32,725 bases of DNA, taken from contig JBAVQS010000398.1 in the NCBI GenBank assembly GCA_049694275.1, positions 1-32,725 on the forward strand, in the 5' to 3' direction. A program made the translations under genes and the position numbers. The notes beneath the pieces are model-generated. The model was not told the DNA's origin, did no database searches, and saw only the letters and a program-made list of their open reading frames with translations. Numbering within the stretch: the stretch's first letter is position 1; each line of letters begins with the position of its first letter. The DNA is from JBAVQS01 sp049694275 (GTDB lineage: Bacteria > Chloroflexota > Anaerolineae > UBA4142 > SHND01). Below, piece by piece: positions 15,354-21,541 of the stretch.

Positions 15354-16580
15354 TCAGGCCAGTCGGTTTGCGAGATCGGGGTCATTGGGATCGAGCGTCG
15401 TAAATTCCGCCTGCACGGCATCAGGATATTTCAATCCCGAACCGGTATGGAATAGCACGACCCGCGCGCCCGGTTTGAGAAATCCGCTGGCGACCAGGCG
15501 CTTGAACGCGGCGTAGGTTGCGGCGCTCTCAGGTGAGACGAACATCCCCTCGGCACGCGCCCACTCGTTCAGCGCCATCTCAATCTCTACTTCGTCCACC
15601 GCCACCGCGGTCCCGCCGCTCTCGCGAATCGCATTCAGGATCAGGTAATCGGCGAAGGGATACGGGACGCGCAGCCCGGCGGCCATCGTCTCCGCATTCG
15701 GCCACGGTTCGGCGGTCGTTTTCCCCTCGCGGAACGCCTTGACGACGGGGGCCGAGCCGCTCGCCTGAACCGAGATCATGCGCGGGCGCTTGGCGCCGAT
15801 CCAGCCCATCTGTTCCAGTTCCTCGAACGCCTTCCACATCCCGATAATGCCGGTGCCGCCGCCGGTGGGATAGATAATCGCCTCGGGCAGGTCCCAATCG
15901 AACTGTTCGGCCAGCTCCAGCCCCATCGTCTTTTTGCCCTCGGCGCGATAGGGCTCTTTGAGTGTGCTGACATCGAACCAACCGCGCTCTGGACCGAATT
16001 GGCGCACGATTTTGGCCGCGTCGCTGATGAGTCCCTTGACCAGATAGACGTGCGCGCCGCAGATGGCGCTTTCGAGCTTGTTAATGGTGGGCGCATCCTC
16101 CGGCATGAACACATAGGTATCCATCCCCGCGGCCGTGCCGTATGCCGCCAGCGCGCCCGCCGCATTCCCGGCGGAAGGGATAGCCACCGCCCTGACCCCC
16201 AGCTCTTGCGCTTTGGAAACGGCGGCGGAGAGCCCACGCGCTTTAAAGCTCCCCGTCGGATTCAGCCCCTCGTCTTTGACATACAGGCTGGCAAAACCGT
16301 GGGCGAGGCCCAGCCGCCGGAGGGGCAGGAGGGGCGTCATGCCCTCGCCGAGCGTGACAATGTTCGCCGGGTTTCGCACCGGCATCAGTTCAAACCAGCG
16401 CCACATTGTCCAGGGGCGTCCCGCCAGGTCGCTCTTGGAAAAGGAACGCCGTGCCGCGTCAAGGTCATAGCGCGCAAAGAGGACCTTGCCGCAGCTTGGG
16501 CAGGTCGTGTGGAGCTCGTCGGCGGAACAGCGCCGGCCACACTGGGTGCATTCGAGATGAGAGAGGAAGGATTGCATCAT
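15354..16580 (-). CDS. Threonine synthase-like PLP enzyme
   Basis: A 408-residue fold-type II PLP enzyme. An N-terminal zinc ribbon (C11, C14, C27, C30) precedes the catalytic domain, as in many archaeal and Chloroflexota threonine synthases. The PLP lysine is K113 in NPTGSFKARG, the substrate loop is IPSAGNAAGALAAYG, and the phosphate-binding loop is PTGGGTGIIGM near residue 245. The expected reaction is O-phosphohomoserine to threonine. The lysine motif is SFKARG rather than the more usual SFKDRG, so a related lyase activity cannot be excluded. Two adjacent ATGs (16580, 16577) are possible and neither has a strong Shine-Dalgarno. It is the first gene of a three-gene minus-strand operon with a promoter at 16647-16675. 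Confidence 0.82.
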   Translation of the reverse strand: MMQSFLSHLECTQCGRRCSADELHTTCPSCGKVLFARYDLDAARRSFSKSDLAGRPWTMWRWFELMPVRNPANIVTLGEGMTPLLPLRRLGLAHGFASLYVKDEGLNPTGSFKARGLSAAVSKAQELGVRAVAIPSAGNAAGALAAYGTAAGMDTYVFMPEDAPTINKLESAICGAHVYLVKGLISDAAKIVRQFGPERGWFDVSTLKEPYRAEGKKTMGLELAEQFDWDLPEAIIYPTGGGTGIIGMWKAFEELEQMGWIGAKRPRMISVQASGSAPVVKAFREGKTTAEPWPNAETMAAGLRVPYPFADYLILNAIRESGGTAVAVDEVEIEMALNEWARAEGMFVSPESAATYAAFKRLVASGFLKPGARVVLFHTGSGLKYPDAVQAEFTTLDPNDPDLANRLA

Positions 16581-16646
16581 TTTATCTTTTTTCGATCCCT
16601 GCTTTTCTGACTGGTTTCATGCGTTCGTCAGAATGAATTCAGTGGT

Positions 16647-16675
16647 ATTATAGTTTGAACGGAGGTTGGTCGCAA
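16647..16675 (-). promoter_or_regulatory. Promoter TTGCGA-N17-TATAAT of the threonine synthase-like operon
   Basis: On the minus strand the -35 is TTGCGA (16670-16675) and the -10 TATAAT (16647-16652), with a 17-base spacer. On the plus strand the same bases give an extended -10 (TGGTATTAT, 16643-16651), so the divergent promoters would overlap face to face. Confidence 0.7.
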
Positions 16676-16687
16676 CCGCAATCGACC

Positions 16688-17236
16688 ATGTACAAACCCC
16701 TGATATTCCTCGCCGGTTCCCTGCTGCTGATCCTGTTTTCGCGGGCCAGCCTGCTCAAACCGCGCTCGCATGGGTTCTACCGCTTTTTCGCGTGGGAGGC
16801 CATCCTGGCGCTGGCGCTGCTCAATCTCGATTGTTGGTTTTGCAATCCCCTGGCGTGGTATCGGCTTGTCTCTTGGCTCTTGCTGGCGCTCTCCCTCCTG
16901 CTCGTCGTACACGGCGCGCGGCTGCTGCGCGAGATGGGCAAGCCGGACGAGCGGAGAAAGGACGAGGCGTTGATCGGCTTCGAAAAGACGACGCGGCTCG
17001 TTACGGCCGGCGCGTATCGCTATATCCGGCATCCGCTCTATAGCTCGCTCTTGTTTCTCGCGTGGGGGGTTTTCTTTAAAGACCCATCATGGGTCGGCGG
17101 CCTGCTTGCGGCGACGGCCAGCCTGTTCCTGACGCTCACGGCGCGGGTGGAAGAGGAGGAGAACATTCGCTTCTTTGGCCCTGCCTATGAGGAATACCGG
17201 CGCAGGAGTAAAATGTTCATCCCCTATATTTTCTAG
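16688..17236 (+). CDS. Isoprenylcysteine carboxyl methyltransferase-family membrane protein
   Basis: A 182-residue protein with about five hydrophobic segments. The C-terminal half carries the ICMT/PEMT SAM-binding pattern: TAGAYRYIRHPLYSS, then the acidic helix RVEEEENIRFFGPAYEEYRRR and the end MFIPYIF. Bacterial members methylate lipids or small molecules; the substrate is unknown. ATG 16688 has no adjacent Shine-Dalgarno. The only good one, GGAGG at 16661-16665, is 22 bases away, and a 5-bp stem (16668-16672 with 16683-16687) could bring them together. TTG 16655 is an alternative start upstream. The CPBP protease gene begins 12 bases after the stop, so the two form an operon. Confidence 0.8.
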   Translation: MYKPLIFLAGSLLLILFSRASLLKPRSHGFYRFFAWEAILALALLNLDCWFCNPLAWYRLVSWLLLALSLLLVVHGARLLREMGKPDERRKDEALIGFEKTTRLVTAGAYRYIRHPLYSSLLFLAWGVFFKDPSWVGGLLAATASLFLTLTARVEEEENIRFFGPAYEEYRRRSKMFIPYIF

Positions 17237-17248
17237 TCGGAGTGTGGA

Positions 17249-18337
17249 ATGTTGAATCCCTTTTACAATCGCGGCGAGCATCGCGTGCGCTCGTTCTGGC
17301 GCGTCCTGATTCAGGGCGTCTTGTATGTGGCGGGCACGATCCTGTTCGGTATCGCGCTGGGCGTCGGCGTTGTGCTCTGGCTTTTGGCGAGTGGCCAGGT
17401 AACGCCGGCGCAGATGCAGGATGCCCGCGTCCTCTCCCCGCTCATCTCCCGCGCGCTGAACGAGCTCCCCGGTTTGAATCTCCTCTCGGCGCTGGTGAGT
17501 TTTGTGCTCCTGCTCGGCACGGTCGCGCTCGCCGGGCGGTTTCTCGACCACCGCCCGTTCAAGGATTTCGGGTTTCACTGGAACGGCGCGTGGCGGCGCG
17601 ATTTCGGCTTTGGGTTGGCGCTGGGCGCGCTCTTGATGCTCGGTATCTTTGGCGTTGAATGGGCCGCGGGCTGGGTCACCATCACCGGGCTGTTCCAATC
17701 GCGCGAGAACAATTTTGCGCTCGCCATCCTACAAGGGGCGATCAGCTTTATTTTCGTCGGCGTCTATGAAGAGCTCTTTTCACGCGGCTATCAGTTGCGC
17801 AACCTGGCGGAGGGATTGAACTGGCGCTGGTTCGGGCCGCGCGGCGCGCTCGTCCTCGCGTATCTCCTCTCCTCGCTCGTATTCGGGTTTTTGCACTGGC
17901 TCAATCCGAACAGTACGCTCTGGACCACCCTCAACCTGGTTCTGGCCGGGCTGTTCCTGGGGCTCGGCCTGATCCTGACCGGCGAGCTGGCGATCGGGAT
18001 CGGCATTCACATCACCTGGAATTTCTTTCAGGGCTATGTGTTCGGCCTGCCGGTCAGCGGCATCGCGATCAGCGCATCCTTGATCGGCATCCGGCAGAGC
18101 GGGCCGGAGCTGTGGACCGGCGGCGCGTTTGGGCCCGAAGGCGGGCTGATGGGGATTCTTGCAATCCTGGTGGGCGTCGCGTTCATCCTCCTCTGGGTCC
18201 GTTATACGCGCGGCCGGATTGCGCTGGATGAGCGACTGGCCGGGTATGTCCGCCCCGGCGCACCCGCGGGTGACCAAACAGTAACCGGGAAATCATCGAC
18301 GAGGCCGCCTGATCATTTTCCAATAGTCTTTAAGTGA
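17249..18337 (+). CDS. CPBP-family intramembrane metalloprotease
   Basis: A 362-residue polytopic membrane protein (about 7-8 hydrophobic segments). It carries the three CPBP/Abi motifs: motif 1 YEELFSRGYQLRN with E174, E175 and R179; motif 2 FGFLHWLNPN with H217; motif 3 IHITWNFFQG with H254 and N258. These residues form the metal site in the Rce1/CPBP family. Bacterial members include proteases for bacteriocin immunity and signal peptides, and some with no known substrate. Its operon partner is an ICMT-like methyltransferase. In eukaryotes Rce1 and Icmt act in sequence on CAAX proteins, so the pairing is notable, though no CAAX substrate is evident here. CGGAG precedes ATG 17249. Confidence 0.88.
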   Translation: MLNPFYNRGEHRVRSFWRVLIQGVLYVAGTILFGIALGVGVVLWLLASGQVTPAQMQDARVLSPLISRALNELPGLNLLSALVSFVLLLGTVALAGRFLDHRPFKDFGFHWNGAWRRDFGFGLALGALLMLGIFGVEWAAGWVTITGLFQSRENNFALAILQGAISFIFVGVYEELFSRGYQLRNLAEGLNWRWFGPRGALVLAYLLSSLVFGFLHWLNPNSTLWTTLNLVLAGLFLGLGLILTGELAIGIGIHITWNFFQGYVFGLPVSGIAISASLIGIRQSGPELWTGGAFGPEGGLMGILAILVGVAFILLWVRYTRGRIALDERLAGYVRPGAPAGDQTVTGKSSTRPPDHFPIVFK

Positions 18338-18378
18338 TTGTGGTCGTTAATATGATACTCATCAAGAGGAACCTGCCT

Positions 18379-20184
18379 CTAGTGCGTCCAGATTAGCGGG
18401 GCCAGAAAAGAAACGATGACCGCGACGATCAATGTCAAGGGCGTGCCGACCTTGACGAAATCTGAGAATTGGTAGCGCCCCGGACCATAGACCAACAGGT
18501 TGCCGTGATGTCCGATTGGAGTAAAGAATGCGGCGACGGAGGCCATCGCCACGGTGACCACGTACGCTTCTGGCGCTTGGTGAAGCGCCGTCGAGAGAGC
18601 GATCGCCACGGGGGCGAAAATCGCGGTTGTCGCCGCATCTGACATGAACTGGGTGACTATTCCCACCAGAAGAAATAGGGCAAGCAAGACAATTACTTGA
18701 TTCCAACCTTGCACGGCAAATTGGAGCCATGACGCCAAAATCTTGGACGCCCCGGTCGTGTCCATCGCTGTCCCGAGCGGAATCGTACCGGCGATAAATA
18801 CATAAATGCGATAATCGATTGCCCGGTACGCCTGTCGGGTTGTCAAACAACGCATCAGGACCATCGCCACGGCGCCTGCGAGCGTTGCCATCTCAAGCGT
18901 CACCAGGCCTGAGGCGGCAAGGACGACCGTGCCGAGCATGATTGCGGCCGCCCAACGGACCTTATGCCGAGATTGGCCCTCTCCCTGGAACGGGACCATC
19001 ATCAAAAAGGCGGGGTCATTCGCCAATCGACTCAGTGCGTCCTCGTCACCCTCGACGACCAGCACGTCCCCTTCGCGCAGGGAGATTTTCGCCAACTGTT
19101 GATCCAGAAAACCATGTTGGCGCCAGATGCTCACGACGATCACCCCATAGCGCCGGCGAAAATCGCTGTTGCCAATCGTGCGACCGATCAAATACGACGA
19201 TGGCGCGACGATCATTTGGACGAGTTGTTGGGATGCGGCGTCCTCTTTCTCACTCCCGTTACCGGATTTGGGAGTGTATCGCTCGACCGGTCTGAGTTCA
19301 ATGCCGGATTCCTGGCGAATCGTCGCCAATTCTTCGGGCGTTGTTTTGACGAGCAGGACATCCCCCTCGACTATTTGCCTATGCCCGAATGGTTGAATCA
19401 GGTGGCGCCCGCGGCGCACCCAGCCGACCACGTTCAGATTGCGATTTCCATCGGCCGTTATCTCGTCCAGTGTCTTACCCAAGAAAGGAGAGTCGGCGGG
19501 GAACAGGACTTCGGTAAAGTAGTCGTCGAGCCGATACCGCGCCGTAGCGTCTGCGCCTCCGGGATGCGTTGGCAAGAGATAGCGCCCTGCGATCAGCATA
19601 AATATCGTGCCGGCGATAGTAATCGCCAGGCCGATCGGTGCGATGGAAAAAATGCCAAGCGGCGGGCGGCCGGCGCGCTGCAGCGACTCACTGGCGATCA
19701 GAAACGCCGGCGCCCCGATTATGGTAATTGTGGTTCCGAGCGAGGCGGCGAATGAGAGAGGCATCAACAGCTTGGAGGCGGGGATGTTACGCTCGCGTGC
19801 AAGGTTGAGCGTCACGGGCATCATCATCGCGGTCGTCGTGACGTGATGCGTGAACGCCGACATCAGCGCGACGGCCGGCATAATGACGGCGATTGCGCGA
19901 CTGTAACTATTGCCGGCAAGCGCGCCAATGCGGCTGCCGATCAAATCCGACAGTCCGGTCTGGTGCAGCCCGGCGCTAATCACAAAGACCGAGGCGACTA
20001 CGATTGCCGGTTCACTGCCAAAGCCGGAAAGTGCGCTTTGCGAGCTGAGAATGCCGGTCAAGTACAAGGCCAGCACGACCAATAGCGCGATAATGTCATT
20101 GCGGACCTTTTCGGTCAGTAGGACCGTGATCGCGGTCAAAAGGATCGCAAAGAAGACAAGCTGCTGGGGAGTCAGGTTGAACAT
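18379..20184 (-). CDS. SLC13-like permease with two RCK_C domains
   Basis: A 601-residue carrier. Five to six membrane helices (1-~205) are followed by a cytoplasmic insert with two RCK_C (TrkA-C-like) domains at ~210-295 and ~310-395 (FLGKTLDEI, GDVLLVKTTPEEL; LIGRTIGNSDFRRRYGVIVV, GDVLVVEGDEDAL). A second membrane half (~405-601) completes it. This layout is that of the SLC13-type Na+/sulfate or dicarboxylate group. The residues that normally bind substrate and Na+ are changed: the first NNT block reads THHVTT, the TSTN block reads APAF, the SNNA block reads SDAAT, and GYQTN reads GHHGN. The substrate may be unusual. It lies downstream of a two-component cluster on the same strand, separated by 120 bases with a hairpin. 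Confidence 0.82.
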   Translation of the reverse strand: MFNLTPQQLVFFAILLTAITVLLTEKVRNDIIALLVVLALYLTGILSSQSALSGFGSEPAIVVASVFVISAGLHQTGLSDLIGSRIGALAGNSYSRAIAVIMPAVALMSAFTHHVTTTAMMMPVTLNLARERNIPASKLLMPLSFAASLGTTITIIGAPAFLIASESLQRAGRPPLGIFSIAPIGLAITIAGTIFMLIAGRYLLPTHPGGADATARYRLDDYFTEVLFPADSPFLGKTLDEITADGNRNLNVVGWVRRGRHLIQPFGHRQIVEGDVLLVKTTPEELATIRQESGIELRPVERYTPKSGNGSEKEDAASQQLVQMIVAPSSYLIGRTIGNSDFRRRYGVIVVSIWRQHGFLDQQLAKISLREGDVLVVEGDEDALSRLANDPAFLMMVPFQGEGQSRHKVRWAAAIMLGTVVLAASGLVTLEMATLAGAVAMVLMRCLTTRQAYRAIDYRIYVFIAGTIPLGTAMDTTGASKILASWLQFAVQGWNQVIVLLALFLLVGIVTQFMSDAATTAIFAPVAIALSTALHQAPEAYVVTVAMASVAAFFTPIGHHGNLLVYGPGRYQFSDFVKVGTPLTLIVAVIVSFLAPLIWTH

Positions 20185-20210
20185 CAGATGAATCGATCGA
20201 CCAAAAGAAC

Positions 20211-20238
20211 ACCGGAGAGATCAAAGCCTCTCCGTGGT
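20211..20238 (-). repeat. Hairpin in the 5' region of the SLC13-like gene
   Basis: CGGAGAG (20213-20219) pairs with CTCTCCG (20228-20234) around an 8-base loop, and ACC/GGT pairing continues after a bulge. It lies 27 bases upstream of the start codon on the minus strand and has no T-run. Confidence 0.5.
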
Positions 20239-20304
20239 GAACGGGGCCGGGTGAGTATGCAAAGAATAGGATCCACGGCGAGGTGTTTTCTGCCAGTACG
20301 CCGG

Positions 20305-20730
20305 TCAGGAGGTCGGAGTGGTCTTTCCGGTCCGACGTTCGCGTGAAGGTGATTTTTGCTCAAGAAGTGTCTTGAGAACGCCAAGGACAGAGTCCAATTC
20401 CGTTGATTTATCAAAGAAATAGTCCGCGCCCCCTTGAAGGTATTTCGCGCGATATTGCGGATAAGGATAATTTGTGAGGACTATGACGATAGGAGATAGG
20501 GAAGGAGTTTTGATCTTTTCGAGGACGTCATAACCGGTCCCTTTGTCCAAAAGGATATCCAGCGTCACGACATCAGGTTTGGCCTCTTGAATTCCCTCAA
20601 TCGCTTCGGCAGCGCTCCCAGCGTAGCCTACGACGCGGACGCCCTGCAAGGCGGAGAGAATGCGCGCCAAGCGGTCTCTCAGCGCCTGCGAGTTCTCGAC
20701 CATAAAGATTCTCAATTCTTTAACACCCAT
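20305..20730 (-). CDS. Stand-alone response regulator receiver protein
   Basis: A 141-residue protein made of a single receiver domain with a short basic tail and no output domain. The phospho-acceptor is D58 (VVTLDILLDKGTG), with T86 (VLTNYPY) and K108 (FFDKSTE). The acidic pocket normally formed by two Asp/Glu residues is E12-N13 (MVENS), so one acidic residue is missing; this is seen in several real receivers. It probably relays or buffers phosphate from the adjacent histidine kinase. ATG 20730 is preferred; TTG 20736 is also in frame, and neither has a clear Shine-Dalgarno. It lies 149 bases downstream of the NarL-type regulator, with the hairpin 20809-20827 between them. Confidence 0.85.
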   Translation of the reverse strand: MGVKELRIFMVENSQALRDRLARILSALQGVRVVGYAGSAAEAIEGIQEAKPDVVTLDILLDKGTGYDVLEKIKTPSLSPIVIVLTNYPYPQYRAKYLQGGADYFFDKSTELDSVLGVLKTLLEQKSPSRERRTGKTTPTS

Positions 20731-20808
20731 AGACAAATATACAAGAAATGCGCTCTAGATAGAATCGGCTGGCGCCCGAACCTTTCGTAGGAGGGCGAAC
20801 ATTGCCGC

Positions 20809-20827
20809 TGTAGGATTACGTCCTACG
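20809..20827. repeat. TGTAGG...CCTACG hairpin
   Basis: GTAGGA (20810-20815) and TCCTAC (20821-20826) form a 6-bp stem with a 5-base loop. A further CGTAGGA copy lies at 20786-20792 and could pair with the same right arm instead. The ends match the elements at 13236 and 26903. Confidence 0.5.
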
Positions 20828-20879
20828 AGCTTCAGGATCCGCTCTGCTTTTTCGACCGGGGTCGATGGAGCGAGCCCCT

Positions 20880-21524
20880 TTACAGGGGCTGCACCAGATT
20901 GTTCTGAATCGCATAGTGCGTGAGTTCTGCATTCGTCTTCATGTTCATTTTTTCGAGAACGCGCACCCGGTAGGTGCTGACCGTCTTGACACTAAGCGAG
21001 AGCTCTTGAGCGATTTGTCCGACCTTTTTGCCCATTGCGATCATGAACATCACTTGATACTCGCGGTCCGAAAGCAGCTCGTGCGGCGGACGTTCGCTGT
21101 CTTTGCCCAAATCGAGTAAGAGTTTTTCCGCAACAGAGGCGTTGATGTATTTCCCGCCGCGAAGAATCTTATGCAGGGCATTGACCAATTCTTCTGACGC
21201 ACTCTCTTTGGTGAGATACCCCGCCGCGCCTGCTTTCAGCGTTCGTACAGCATACTGTTCCTCGGGGTGCATGCTCAAGATCAAAACCGGCACCTCGGGA
21301 TGTTCGTATTTGATCTGTTTCAGAAGGTCGAGGCCGTTCACCCCCGGCATGGTCAAGTCCATGACGAGCGCATCCCACCTGCCTTTCCTGACCAGATCGA
21401 GCAGTTCCTGTGAATTTTGCGCCTCGCCAAAGACTGCTTTCTTGAATGCCTCGGCGAGAATCAGTCTGAGTCCTTGCCGGACCACGGCATGATCGTCTGC
21501 AATGAGAATTTTGAGCAGAGCCAT
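20880..21524 (-). CDS. NarL/FixJ-type response regulator
   Basis: A 214-residue DNA-binding response regulator. The receiver domain (1-~120) has D10, D11, the phospho-acceptor D56 (VMDLTMPG), S84 and K106 (GYLTKES), all in place. The C-terminal LuxR-type helix-turn-helix (~148-210) contains LSDREYQVMFMIAMGKKVGQ and LSLSVKTVSTYRVRVLEKM. The histidine kinase gene ends 17 bases upstream, so the pair is co-transcribed. The kinase belongs to the HisKA_3 class that normally partners NarL-type regulators. AAAGG lies 6 bases before ATG 21524. The targets are unknown; the downstream permease is a reasonable guess. Confidence 0.93.
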   Translation of the reverse strand: MALLKILIADDHAVVRQGLRLILAEAFKKAVFGEAQNSQELLDLVRKGRWDALVMDLTMPGVNGLDLLKQIKYEHPEVPVLILSMHPEEQYAVRTLKAGAAGYLTKESASEELVNALHKILRGGKYINASVAEKLLLDLGKDSERPPHELLSDREYQVMFMIAMGKKVGQIAQELSLSVKTVSTYRVRVLEKMNMKTNAELTHYAIQNNLVQPL

Positions 21525-21541
21525 AGTTGACCTTTAACGCA

